Shown: piece by piece, positions 21,293 through 34,384 of the stretch | Position numbering within the stretch: position 1 is the first letter of the stretch | Layout: each line of letters starts with the position of its first letter | Assembly (NCBI RefSeq): GCF_004011695.2 | Contig: NC_082413.1 | Coordinates: 124,001-188,000, forward strand | DNA length: 64,000 bases | Reading direction: 5' to 3' | Source: Ascochyta rabiei | Taxonomy: Eukaryota > Ascomycota > Dothideomycetes > Pleosporales > Didymellaceae | Translations under genes and position numbers: made by a program | The notes under the pieces: model-generated | What the model saw: only the letters and a program-made list of their open reading frames with translations | What the model was told of the DNA's origin: nothing | The model's database searches: none

Positions 21293-22592
21293 TCACATCT
21301 CCCAGTGATTATAGGGAAGTTCCTGATCCGTTTTGACAGCACTTCTTTCCAGCGGCTTGGCCTCTTTCTGCGGCTGCTGGGCCCGGGTCGCTCCCCCCGA
21401 CCCCAGCGTCGACGTCAGCTGAATGGAAGACGTGGGTGCTGGTCGACCCTGGCGGGTGATCAGAGGGAGGAGCGAGGGGAAAGACGCTGGTGTAGTTAGC
21501 GACCAGCACTTTTCAGACGTGTGGGGGGAAGTAGTACCGCATATGATACCTGCGTTACATTCGATCGCTCCCCATACAGGGACCATACATGCCACGTACG
21601 TGAAATCGCCTTCGCCGTTGAAAAAGACTATGTTCCGTACCCGCACTACGGAGCAGGCGAGTGCAAGGAGACCCATGCTGTACGCCAGGGCTAGCGTTAC
21701 TGCGGATTGTCAGCTTAGCAGTGGTGCTGTGGCGGAATGATGGCATACGCTTCTTTCTGAACGTGGTCGGGAGTTTGTAGATGGTTGTGATGGGGAGGAG
21801 GAACACAACGAGGTCGAGAAACGTGTTCATCGACGAGGTGAAGAAATTCACGTTCATCATGTTCCAGCATCCCTAGCATCTGTGTCAGCTCTGCAACGAG
21901 CATGAAAAAGGAGTGACCAACCCTAGGGAAGTTCTGGAGATCCCAGGCAGCTTTCATGGGAATGCACTGGAAGATTGCAGCCTAGAAGCTTGTCAATACT
22001 CGTGCGTTGAATCGATAACAACGCCACGTACGAATACGGTAAACAGCATGAAGACACACACAAACGCTCCGACCCACGCAACCACGCGTTTCTGCAGCCC
22101 TGGTTGTGCGAATTGGTAGAACTGGGCGAGGATGCTCATCTTGACCAGCCTATGACTCTGTATCAGCGTTGAAAGAGATCAGCCAGGCCATGGGAGGGTA
22201 AAAGATACTCACCCAATCAGTGCCTGATAGCAAGTATTTTGCGCCAGTCCAATTTTCATACTCGCTTTCAGCATCGCTGGCCGCGCCCGTGAGTACTCGA
22301 TGTGTTTGCCCATGCCGGTGTAGATCTGGAAGTGGATCAGGATGGAGGATGCGATGTCGACGAAGAGGGATATGACGATGAGAATTTCTGAGAGGGTGGC
22401 TCGTTGGGAGCGGAGAAGAAACCATTGGCAGTAAAGCCTGTAGTGGTGTTAGTAGACGAGAGTGCACAGAGTGTCGAATTGGTACCTGAGGACGACCATG
22501 CAGATGGAAGCGGCGAGGAACGTAAAGGTTATGCTGTACAGCATGAGACTCCGATCCTGCTCCATGTATCCGGGATCTCCATAGTGGAGCAT
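21293..22592 (-). CDS. Fungal rhodopsin-domain 7-TM integral membrane protein
   Basis: Seven exons, complement(join(21293..21486,21538..21699,21749..21872,21922..21981,22032..22149,22213..22437,22486..22592)), 329 aa, all phases consistent. It matches the large fungal 'rhodopsin domain' membrane-protein family (related to PTH11-like/SAT4 proteins); function is generally unknown. Landmarks: TM1 SLMLYSITFTFLAASICMVV, TM2 EILIVISLFVDIASSILIHF with TGMGKHIEY after it, TM3 LVKMSILAQFYQFA, and TM4 followed by IFQCIPMKAAWD. Then TM5 MNTFLDLVVFLLPITTIYKL, TM6 YSMGLLALACSVVRV, and TM7 VPVWGAIECNAGIICASFPS. A cytosolic tail follows. Intron donors include one weaker site (GTTGGT). The 51-nt sixth intron is stop-free and in frame. 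No CFEM domain is attached. Confidence 0.88.
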
Positions 22593-24019
22593 ATCGTTGG
22601 CAGCGTTGTGAGCAGTTCTACTGGTTTTGCGTTGACTGTCCGCTCACTTGGCTTCCGCGTTGCGTGATATCCTTCGGTGAACTGTCGTCGCCGGATATTG
22701 CAGATGATAGTGGCAGCTTTGAAGGATGGGAAACTCCACTCTCGAATAGAGGTTCTGTGCAAGACGGATTTGCGTCTTCAACTGGGTGTACTGCGGCAAT
22801 AAAGATACTTTCACGAGGTTGTGGAGCGTAGATAGCCTTCTATCAGTCAACCGCCGGGACCGTGGAAAGATGGAGGACAATCGAAGCCCTACAGAAAGCG
22901 GTCGACAGTGATAAACCTCCAGCATCGCAAACTCGTGGCTTTCAGCAGTCCAGTAATATGACTTCCCGGGAGAATGGCTTGGTTCGTCAGACCTGCAGCA
23001 GTCAGAATCCGTACAGAAGAACATGAGTCCTTCGCCCCAGTCTCAAGCATCTGACGACCGCGGGGAAGGAGCTCTGTCTTTCCTCGCCTTGAAACGTCCG
23101 CATCCGTACCGAAAGAGAGTAACCTGATGCCAAAGAGCCCCGCAAAGAGGCGCTGCGATGAGATTCGTGACGACAACGACGACGAACGCCGGCAGCAGAT
23201 GTGAGACATTGTTCAGCCGGCTTGGGAGTGGGAGATGTCACAACTAAGGAAAACAACCGTTTGGCTCCATGCTTTCCACGAGACTGTTTGTAACCGCTGG
23301 CGCTACATGTTTCCATTCGAGAGAGATCTGCGAGGCGAGGCAGGTGTCATCGTTGAATGCGGCAGTCCATCACTGCGTCTGGAGCATCCAACTACCCCAC
23401 CCACGTGGATCAGCTTGTTCATTGGGAGATCCCGCTTGCTCTTTTGACGATCAAGATATCAAGAGGTCGAAGCGCGTGGTGCGATTAGCTGCAAAAGTTC
23501 GTGTTGAAGCCCATTCGTGCAGCGAATTGAGCTTGGAAAACAACAGCAGCGCGCACATTTCCTAGACATATGGTAAAACTAGTTACCCTGAAATCCTATA
23601 GCCTGAGACAATTTTAGGTTATGGCTAGGACCCCCGCGTACTGTGGCATTTGTCGTCACCGGCACTCACATCGAAGCGTTCAGCTTCTGGTGTTTTATTC
23701 CGGTTCAAGTGCCTACTCTCCTGTCCGTTTGCCTTTACCGAGTCTCTTGTTTGGGGACTGTTCACAGCGGATTTCATTGTTTTCGGAGGAATCGCCAAGG
23801 ACGGAGGTTCTGTTCAAGGTGTCTCGTGGGTTCCTTGCCATGTCTTCGGCTGCACGCAAACGACATGTACGCAACACTGTCTTAGACTTGAAGGAACTGG
23901 ACTCGATACTACCGAGCGTCCGTCCTGCTATCTGCACCATTTTTGTTCCACTGGGATCATGGCGTGAAAGCACCCAAGCTCCGAAAAGCCATCTGATTCT
24001 TTTCCATGTTGGACGATGA
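22593..24019. other. No recognised gene
   Basis: Both strands have short open frames up to about 130 codons, none with recognisable family features. One minus-strand frame near 23110-23210 has a hydrophobic run (PAFVVVVVTNLIAAP) but soon stops. It could be a relic, or upstream sequence of the rhodopsin-domain gene. Confidence 0.4.
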
Positions 24020-24148
24020 TTAGAACCTTTCACTCTGCCATGTCAACTGATTATCAGTGATGGATTCGGCATTTGCCAGCCTCGGATCCGCGAAAGGAGC
24101 AGCTGCAGCGGTTGCGGCCAAAGCGACGAAAACAAACGCAATCCTCAT
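24020..24148 (-). CDS. Candidate small secreted peptide, 42 aa
   Basis: A short frame starting MRIAFVFVALAATAAAAPFA, with the shape of a signal peptide: a basic residue, a hydrophobic core, and Ala-x-Ala before a likely cleavage site. About 22 mature residues follow, with no Cys, ending SERF. No homologue is recognised. It is too short to trust without expression data. It could also be the first exon of a longer gene, since a GTGAAA donor-like site lies just before the stop. Confidence 0.35.
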   Translation of the reverse strand: MRIAFVFVALAATAAAAPFADPRLANAESITDNQLTWQSERF

Positions 24149-24960
24149 AGCATAGACTGCAGGTTGTAGCCGTAGCCGAGCGACCTAACGAATTCCAAAC
24201 CGCGAGCACACATTTGGATGCAAATCGTGTGAGAAGAAATGAGCTTCTACATCATCAACCAGGACAACTCTAACTCAACTCCACACTTCTTTAGACACCC
24301 ACATCTAGAGTAGCTCATCGCTGCGCTACCGCGAACTGTCTCCAGCCAGATCCAGAACGGATCCCAAAAAATCGTGCAAATGCGAATGCCAGAAGACTTG
24401 CAGCGGAATGTGAAGGTCATGTGATTGTCGGCCGTCGCGTTGAGCATGGATGCTGCGAAAATTCGCCGTCGTATGTGTTTGATCGACGGTGTGGGGAGTG
24501 GGCAAGACATGCAGAAGGACAGTTATGAGAGCGATTGGCGAGGGTATGCAAAGAGAAAAACTAGTCGTGGTGGTGTCACGTGCGTACGACAATATGAGAG
24601 CCTGGTAAGTACGTTGCTTGGGATACGTTGCTTGGGATAGACAGTTGAAATGTGAAGCTAAATGTCGATTGCAACTCCGCGCTTAATACAAGTACTAGAT
24701 GGATGCCACGCGCCCAAACCCACCAGGATAAGTAGCAGGGGGGTATCATTAAAAAGCGAAGCTGAGCTGCAAAGCTCGAATAACAATATGCAGCAAACTT
24801 GCCGACTTGATGACACGGCAAAAAAACGCAATAGCGCCAAGCAACGCTCGAAATGCAGTCAGTCCGCCGTTATGCCAAAACACCGCCATCACAATCTTGT
24901 GCAAGTGATATCGTTCGTCGACCGTGAAAAGGAGGGTCGCGCGAAGCCAGGGTAGACCGA
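24149..24960. other. No recognised gene
   Basis: Short frames only. The segment near 24600-24645 has a small direct duplication of TACGTTGCTTGGGATA-like sequence. Confidence 0.4.
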
Positions 24961-25857
24961 CTACCGGCGCGACATGGAGGGTGACCGTACAGAATTGGAT
25001 ATGCTCTGTCTGCTCTGGAAAGAAGCAATGCTCATCATGTCTGGATCTCGTTCGGGGGGATCGTTGGTGTACTGGAAGCCGATGCCTTTGTAGCCGTTGT
25101 CCCAGGCAGTGACGCGGGAGAGGAGCCTGTTTGTCATTAGCGAAGCCTAATCGCTGGTGGTGGCGGACTCACTGGTCATCGGGCTCAATGTCGAAATCGG
25201 GAATGAAGTCGTAGTCGCCCTCAGCAGGTAGGTAGAAAGCCGATGCTGTAATGGCCAGCGCTGTAGCAACGAGCAAGGTCCAAGAGGCTGTGCACATGGA
25301 CCACGAGGAATCGAGATGGAAGCCGGAGAAGAAGCGGGCGTCGTTGTCGAAGACATAAGACTGTGACGGTTAGCACGCTGCTGTCTAGCCTGTACGAAGA
25401 CTTGACATACGACAACAGCCATGCCGGCGGACTGAATGAATGCGCTGAACAGCAACACACCGACGACGACGCCCCAGCCCTGGACTCTGCGCTGCACACC
25501 TCCAGACATGATGACGACGAAGCTGACCAAGGTGCACAGTTCGACGACAACGCCAAAGCTCATCAGGAAGCCCACCGTTCGCCACAAGTTGCAGAACGAG
25601 GCGTCTTTATCGCAGTCCGAGGTACGAGGAAAGGGGACGCAGTGGCCCGTCTTGGTGGAGCAGCGCGAGTGCAGGCCGTATGAGTATTCTCTTTCGCCGT
25701 TCTGCATTGCATTAGCTGGAGTCAGCTGGAAGAGGAAGAAGAGGGTGCTTACCGGGCTGTAAGAGACCCAGCGCGGCATGGCGATACTGGCGACTGTCAT
25801 GGCAGCGCAAGCCAGTGTGAGCACGAGGCCCACGGCGTATACGATCCTGCGTGTCAT
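24961..25857 (-). CDS. Four-TM claudin-like (Sur7/Dcv1-type) membrane protein
   Basis: Four exons, complement(join(24961..25126,25173..25360,25411..25701,25753..25857)), 249 aa. Topology: TM1 at about residues 4-26 (VGLVLTLACAAMTVASIAMP). A first extracellular loop carries RWVSYSP and several cysteines (HSRCSTKTGHCVPF, SDCDKDASFC). TM2 is VGFLMSFGVVVELCTLVSFV, TM3 is VVVGVLLFSAFIQSAGMAVV, and TM4 is TLLVATALAITASAFYL. The cytosolic tail contains GYKGIGFQYTNDPPERDPDM and is serine-rich. A W in loop 1 and paired cysteines fit the claudin/PMP22-like superfamily (fungal Sur7, PalI, Dcv1 types). Which subfamily is uncertain. Junctions use GTAAGC, GTATGT and GTGAGT donors and CAG acceptors; all keep frame. 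Confidence 0.85.
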
Positions 25858-28800
25858 GGTGTCTCGTGGAGTGTGTGGCCTTGGCTTGGTGACGGCGGTG
25901 TGAAGCTCTCTCGAGAAGCAGGCGGTAGGGGGGGGGGGACAGGCGTGCGCGATTATTGTGTAGCTCTGGGTGGCCGGGCGATGCACAATGCTTGCTTTTG
26001 GTTGGCGACGATACGATCGCCCGTGCAGAAGTCACGCAAGCAGAAGGCACGCAAGCAAAAGGCACGCAAGCAAAAGGCAACGGGGCGGGGCGCGGCGCGG
26101 CGTGAGGCTTCGGGATGCCAAAGGCAGCGTGTGAGTCGATTGGGAGGTGGGAGAGCCTGCCGGAGGGGTGCAGGCTACAGGGCGGAAACGCGCAGGACCA
26201 TGCTGCGAGCAACGTAGAATATGTAGGCGGAACGGGGGCGAGGCGTGCAAAAGCTTCGCTGGTACCGGCCTTGCGCTACCCTTGCACCCTTGTCATGCGC
26301 GCGTGGAGACGAGAGAATCATGACGGCATGGGGGTCGAGGCGCTAGGGAGCAACATCCCGTGCCTCACCGCTTGCACGGTCGCGTACACAGCACCTACCT
26401 AGATCCTACACCTGATGGCGCCTGGCGCCTTGCTCCACTCTAGCCGCACACAAAGTGCTGCGTGTCGGCCTGTTGTCGCGGTTGGTTTCATGCTCGACTT
26501 CTGATTGATTTCATGCTCGATTTCTGCTTGATCTCTGCTCGATTTCTGCTGGTCCTGCTTCAACCGAGTTTGTGGCGCACCAAGCCTGCGCACATCTCCC
26601 ATCTCACCATGGCGTCTAAATTGCGCCCAGCCAACTTCCCAGCCTTGCCGCCAGCTCACCCACTCATTCCACCTTTTCACACATGTCCACTTTCTTTTTC
26701 TCGAGTCTCGTGCGCCGCAAAGAACCTCTCCGCGCCACATCCCCACCTGAGCAACTCAGGCCGTCACACTGTATTCTGCGTAACATGCCAGCTCCATTTC
26801 GTCCACCAAGTACGAAGAGGGAAGCATGCGCCACGCTTGGGATGGTCAACCTCTGCTTCGAACGTTCCATGTCTTGAAAAATAGGCTTCGAGACGTCACC
26901 AGACCACACAACGATAAGCACGCCACCCAGCTGCGAGGGTGACATGGCCGAAATGGGCGCGTCTGCGCGCGAACACGTGGGGTTGTCGCAAATCCCATAC
27001 GGGAACAATGGCATTCCTTGCATCACGCCAGTGGTTTGTCATGTGCATCGTCTTTCAAACACCACGACTCCTCCCCCAAATCTCTCCATCCAGCCTCTCA
27101 TCGCGATGCCAGCCTGACCTCGATGTCACCACCCACTCACAGAGCGTGTCAACGTGCCGACGGCGCGTTGGATTCCCAGCAGTATTGACAGCTGCCTACC
27201 TGAGCAGCTGCCATCGTCACCAATTCCCACTCACACAACGAGATAAGAGCACCTTCACCGCCACTCAGCGGCAGCAACACAGCCGAGCATCACGCCTGCA
27301 GGGCGCCCACAGGATGCGGGGAGCACTGTTGCGCAGCAGCCACACCTCGAAGCGTGATTTTGCTGATTCGCTCGCCATGGAGCACACTGATAAGCAGCGC
27401 ATCCTGATTGGACTGCACCGCGACACAGCTTGTGGACTGCATGTGTTGAGGCGGGGTGCGTGAAGTGCGACACCCTTACATTGCGCCTACGCCTGTTGTG
27501 GCTGCAGCTTCGTATCGACTTGATCATTTCATGGACCTCACTTTTGCAGCCATGTACAAGATACGTACTGTGAGGAACCATCTCCCCACCACGAAACCCC
27601 CACCCAGTACGAGCTTCACATAAAGCACCACATCAAACTCCTCTCTTGGTCTCCCTCTCTGCTCTCAAGACGAAACCAGAACGGTGAAGGTCAGCAGGAC
27701 AGCACACGACAGTGCCCACAGCCGAGCACACTGTACAAGTCGGTCATGATTGTTGAGATCCAGAATACATGGGTGTGCATCACCCCTCCTCCCTCCCGCC
27801 GCACGCACCCTGCAGCCGCTTGACCCTACTGTTAGACTAGGTACCCCTCTACCTGCACCAGGCAATCTAAACGAGCGACAGCCTCATCTATCTTGGGACC
27901 AGTGACGACGAACCGGCATGAACACCGTGCAGCTCCACTCTCCAAAGAACACGAAATACACGTACATATCGCCGCACGTCTGAACGCCACCTTCGACTAG
28001 GTTCGCACACACTGTACCGTATAGCTACTAGAATAGATCTCTTGGCTCAACGCACGGCCTTCTCATGTTACGTTTTCATCTCAGTATAGAGGGCTAGATA
28101 TGCTTATCAGTAGCTCGAACTTTTCTATCTCAGTATAGAGGGCTAGATGCACTTATTACTTGCTTAAACTTTTCCATCTTAGTATATAGGGCTAAATATG
28201 CTTATTACTTGCTTAAACTTTTCTATCTCAGTATAGAGGGCTAGATACGCTTATTACCCGCTCAATGTTATCCAATCGTTTTGTTTTCCAAGTGCTAAAA
28301 GATATTCCCAGACATTCAAAAGCAAATATATACTTAAATCTCTAGACTTCTACTTAAGATAGAGCGTTATTAAACTAAGTAGGCTGTAATTAGCTATAAG
28401 CAGTCTTCCTTTTAGGTTGCAGGGTTGCAGGTTAGGAAGTTGCGGGGTTCTGCTCTAACAGGGCGAGGTGGTACGGATGTAGTGCTTAGAGTGCCTTTTT
28501 AGTGTCAGCGACGTTTCTCCTTATACTTTTCTAGAAGCTCTTTCTTCCAAATACTTTTTTTCTCTGAAGATTCTGCTCTATATAGGGAAGATTCTTAGTG
28601 TTTAACTATATTTTTCAAATCCCTGGTCTTCTGCTTTGGACAGAGCGTCGGTTGTTCTACTGTGACTTTCAGGAAAGGAAAACAAAATAGATATGTTGAT
28701 GTGAGAGAGGGAGGTGTACTTTGGCGCGGATGATAGGCTTGTTCTGGTACGGTACACCGGGTTGGTTTAGCGACGCGTTCCGGAACCAGATCCAAGTATC

Positions 28801-29027
28801 GTGTTTTGAAGACCTCGAGCTGTAGGGAAGACATAGCGTAGTGGAGCGAGGAAAGAACCAACCGTGATTTCCCGTCATGACTGGATTCGGTGCGCAACCA
28901 ACAACGTTGATCTGAGAAATTATTCCTTCACTCGTCTTCTTCTTTTTGCAGGGTATTGAAGCGCTAAGATTCAGCCAGGAAGATTGTTCGGAAACTGCAC
29001 AGAGGTGCTCGTGTTTGAATAACTACA
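25858..29027. other. 3.2-kb gene-poor region
   Basis: No gene recognised. 26027-26085 has tandem copies of a GGCACGCAAGCAAAA-like 15-mer. 26485-26555 repeats TTTCTGCTTGATCTC-like sequence. From about 28050 the composition becomes AT-rich with a tandem repeat (listed separately), and 28290-28620 looks RIP-affected. Open frames up to 174 codons (for example 26939-27463 +) have no family features. Confidence 0.5.
28078..28273. repeat. 49-bp tandem repeat, 4 copies
   Basis: Units start at 28078, 28127, 28176 and 28225, each opening with ATCTCAGTATAGAGGGCTAG or a transition variant of it. Several inter-unit differences are C/T or G/A, consistent with mild RIP. Confidence 0.95.
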
Positions 29028-31154
29028 CTACTTAACCTCCAACCTAAGCGCATCGTACTGCACGTATATACTCCTCGGCAGCACCGCACTCTCGTAGTCC
29101 GTAGCGTTGTACGGCAGGCTCAACACAATCTCATTAGTTCCGTTGCTGGCCAGATAGCTTGTCGGGAACAAGAACTTGTGGCTCAGCGTGTAGCAAGCAA
29201 TGGCACTTCGAGTTGCACAGGAGGAGGATTGGTTGTACCTGCACGAGCGTTAGCAACACATCTCCACACTCTTCTGTACGGCGAGCGCTCACGGGATGAT
29301 CCACGGCTCTAGTTCGTGTCCGTTCACGACGACGACGAAAGGGATGTTGTTCCACGGCTGCGTGGCGTTGAATGTGTCGCTGTTTCCAGCGGCTGTTTTG
29401 GCCCCGGCTAGCTGGATCGTGAAGGTTGCGTTCTTCTTGTGCGCTAGTTTATGCTCATCTACATCGAATGTGATTGTCCAGTTGTTGATTTCGCCGTGGC
29501 CGGCCGTTTGTTGCGGTCTTTGAGTATTTGCATATCCTCCAAAAACAGACCAGTGGACGTAATTGAAATCCTTGTACGTATCGCTCCTACCGACGTGGTA
29601 GTTGACGCCATTGGGGAAGTCGGAGAGATAGTCATACGCGCCCCAGTAGATACGGTATTCCGGAGGGTGGAGTGGGGTTTTAGCTGGCACATGGCCATGT
29701 CGCCATTCTCCACCCGCTTTGTCTGGGGTACCGATGCGCCAGAGCTCGGTTCCTGCAGACTCGGCTTCCCATTTCAGTGTGCCAGCATCTGTCGTCTTCT
29801 TGGCTTTGACGACTACGTTATCCTTGACCAGCTCACCAAAGATGCCATCTGCATACACGGTCAACCGGTAAGTGCCCGCTTTCACACGTTCGATCCCCAC
29901 TTTGCCATCACTGCCAATGTCGGCCCAGTATTGGTAAGCAAGTGGATCAATCACGTTGTCCTGGTAGTCTACACCGTTCTGTGCAAGCACTGCGATAGCT
30001 CTCTTGGCACCCTTGGGTAGTTTGACCTTGGCCTTCCACGCTCCTCTTTGTACAGTGGGGACGTAGTTCGGTATGTGGTCCGCAATACTGTCATAGAAGT
30101 CGGCATTCCAAGACGGGGAAGCATACTGGACGGCTTCGTCACGCAGTGTTCTCCACGAGCTTCCAGCGGGTCCCTTGTTGAAGTGATAGTACTGAGGTCC
30201 AAACGTCCGGTCAAATCCGTCGGTGATGTTGGGCGTGCCTGCGCCGTGGTGATTCGAGACCATGTAATTGTAGAGGATCCCGTCAACCACGAGATCCGAG
30301 TGTGTGGGCCCACCATAGTAGGTATCTTTCGTATTCATAACCAGCCAGGCGCCAAATGTGGCGTTGTCCTTACTCTGCGAACCATCTCCGAACAAGCCAT
30401 GCACGGTCTGATCGCGCCACTCTGCCGCAAATGTGTATTTGGTGAAGTAGTCTGCAAACTCCTCCGCGTACGGGTCAGCTGTGCGGTTGCCGATGTACCA
30501 CGTTGCGTCCTGGACAGTCGTCGAGTTGGTCAAGTTGCCAGAGGCGGGATTGGGGATCGGCATGGGCGAGGCAAGCTCATTGTCGGTAACCAAGTCGGTC
30601 CAGAGTTCTGTACTGGGTCGAAAAAGCGTCCGGAACTCCTGTAGATTGCGCAGAAACGGTGTAGTAGAATTGTGGTACGCAATTCGACTAAAGGTGTGCA
30701 AGCCAGTCTCCCCATCGCGGAGGAACCAATACTGCTGCAGTAGCTGGCCGGTTGGTGGATACACCTCGCTCATCACGACACCACCGTAGGAAACATTGTG
30801 AGTGTCCACACCGTGAAAGAGTTGATACGTTGGGTCAAGGGAACCAGGTGTGTACGAGCCTGATCCAGTACTTGAAGGACCGCTTGCTGGGATGCAATAG
30901 CAATCGAGATACGGGCCAACACCGTACCGCCCGTTGCCTGAGGAGCCTCCGGGGGAGTATGGAATATAGGCTGCTGATCCAAGCAAGTCTTGTCCATCGA
31001 GCACAAGTGTGTCGATGCCGCCAGTGGTCTTGTTCACAGAAACAAACAACCGGTCATTCTTGAGTTGGAGGTACGCTGAAGTCTCGTTGGCGGTGAGATG
31101 CGCAGAAACAAACTGCAAACAAGCAAGCAGAACCAGCGCAATTTCGAAGCGCAT
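29028..31154 (-). CDS. Secreted rhamnogalacturonan lyase (PL4)
   Basis: Two exons, complement(join(29028..29238,29293..31154)), 690 aa. PL4 lyases cleave the rhamnose-galacturonate backbone of pectin rhamnogalacturonan I by beta-elimination. The signal peptide is MRFEIALVLLACLQFVSA. The catalytic beta-sandwich domain includes LQLKNDRLFVSVNKTTGGID, GPYLDCYCIP and HNVSYGGVVMSEVYP, and later YMVSNHHGAGTPNITDGFDR. A fibronectin III-like domain (GAWKAKVKLPKGAKRAIAVL, GTYRLTVYADGIFGE) is followed by a C-terminal carbohydrate-binding-like domain. That domain has WRIGTPDKAGGEW, PPEYRIYWGAYDYLSDFPNG and, in exon 2, SNGTNEIVLSLPY. Numerous N-x-S/T sites fit secretion. The frame is open far upstream, but the signal peptide fixes the start. 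The 353 bp upstream run into the transposon block at 31508. Confidence 0.95.
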
Positions 31155-31507
31155 CTTGACATGCTCCTTTTGGGTCTTGGAGGCAGAGCTTGACAGGCAA
31201 CAAGCAATTGAGCCGCATGCGCCAAGATTATATACAGCCTCGGTTGATTCCACCGCCCCACCCGACGTCTGGGGTATGGGGTATCGTTTACCATGTGACT
31301 TGGTGGAGTACCCATGAAAACAGGTCGGGAACAACAACACTACGCCCGCATTGCGTGTAGTTGCGGGGATAATCTGTTCACCATTGCGGATAAATCTGGG
31401 CCCACGAATGGTGGGACACCAGGCACCAAGAGCTCGGGGCGAATTGTACCGAGTGTTCGAAGGAGTAGGGATTGCCCTGCGGATCTCCTTTGCAGGTTGC
31501 AGGAACG
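31155..31507. promoter_or_regulatory. Promoter region of the lyase, cut short by a transposon
   Basis: The 353 bp between the lyase ATG and the first 12-bp repeat of the AT-rich block. It contains a TATATA-like motif (TTATATACAG near 31228). The coding-like open frame here has no family features. Confidence 0.5.
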
Positions 31508-31519
31508 GCTCTAGTGTGA
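31508..31519. repeat. 12-bp direct repeat, left copy
   Basis: GCTCTAGTGTGA, identical to 45090-45101. Probable target-site duplication of the element between them. On the left it lies 6 bp outside the TIR, on the right 15 bp outside, so the element's outermost bases are uneven. Confidence 0.6.
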
Positions 31520-31525
31520 GGCATC

Positions 31526-31553
31526 GGACCATGAGATTTAGAGGGCGGACCAT
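31526..31553 (+). repeat. Terminal inverted repeat, left
   Basis: 28 bp, perfect inverted match to 45047-45074. Contains GGACCAT twice, at its start and near its end. Confidence 0.9.
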
Positions 31554-31741
31554 AGTCTAAGCCGCATAGAGTAGCGCTAAGACTAAAGTAATATTAGCGC
31601 GCTAGGCGCTAGGACGTATTTGCAATATATTTTTAAGACGTTTTATGCAAAATAATAATATAAAAAATTTTTATAACTATAACTACTACTAATACTACTA
31701 GCATAGCTGCCTAGTAAGCTACTACCTAGCTTAATAGCAAC

Positions 31742-33600
<1,859 letters not shown>

Positions 33601-33643
33601 TAAACCTGTTTATTATTATCTGTAATAGGTCCTAGGGGCAAGG

Positions 33644-33845
33644 TGTAAAGAGTGTACAAAGCGATCACGAGGGAGGATAGGGTTAAAGAGGATAGCAGGT
33701 GTATTGAGGTACGTAGTGTGTAGTAACAAGACTAATTACTAGAGTATTAGCAATAACCTCTAACACCTTTATATAGTCTAGGATAACTAGCCCTATAGTA
33801 GCTTGCTAAGACAGGCAGAGGTACCTCTAGGCCTAGCGCCTAACA
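33644..33845 (-). repeat. 3' LTR (left), strongly RIP-mutated
   Basis: 202 bp. Differs from the right LTR mainly by C/T and G/A changes; its terminal TGACA has become TAACA. Confidence 0.92.
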
Positions 33846-34384
33846 ATGCCTCCCTTCTTTAGATTGTTTAGCTTAAATAATAGTATAATTAGTAATACTA
33901 TATTATTTTAGTCTAGCTTTAGACGTGTTTACTCTGTCTGTCCTGTTATAGCTAATTCTAACTAGGTTTAGGCATTTTAGACACCTTATAAGGCTAGATA
34001 GGGCTTAATCCTAATTCTACCTTTACCTAGTAAAAGTTAAACAGAAATCCTCTCTTACCTCTTACTTTACCTCTAGGGTCTAGGCAGCCGCCTGCGCAGG
34101 CTAAAGCTCTAACTAGGTAGCTGGCAGCATATAAGCTATCTATACCCCCAGTTTTATTAGTTACTACTACATCCTACTTTATTTTAGTAAGTACTAACCT
34201 ATTCTGTCTAGCACTTTTGTAAGGATAGCTAAGGGATTTTCTAGGTCTTTCTAGCACGTTCTAATACGTTTTAGCAGATAGCACTGCATAACACGCCTTA
34301 GTAACCTTTCTAGACCGCTCCTAACTACTACTGCCTACCACTAACTGTTACTAACTATTCCTAACTAGTATTTGCTATAGCTGT

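Noticed and set aside
26939..27463. 174-codon open frame
   Set aside because: No domain, unusual composition and overlap with other equally long frames; no neighbouring conserved gene supports it.
28078..28273. Regular 49-bp repeats as a CRISPR array
   Set aside because: Whole units repeat with no variable spacers, and the genome is eukaryotic.
29289..31553. N-terminal extension of the lyase upstream of 31154
   Set aside because: Residues upstream are not conserved-looking, and an obvious signal peptide starts at the internal Met at 31154.
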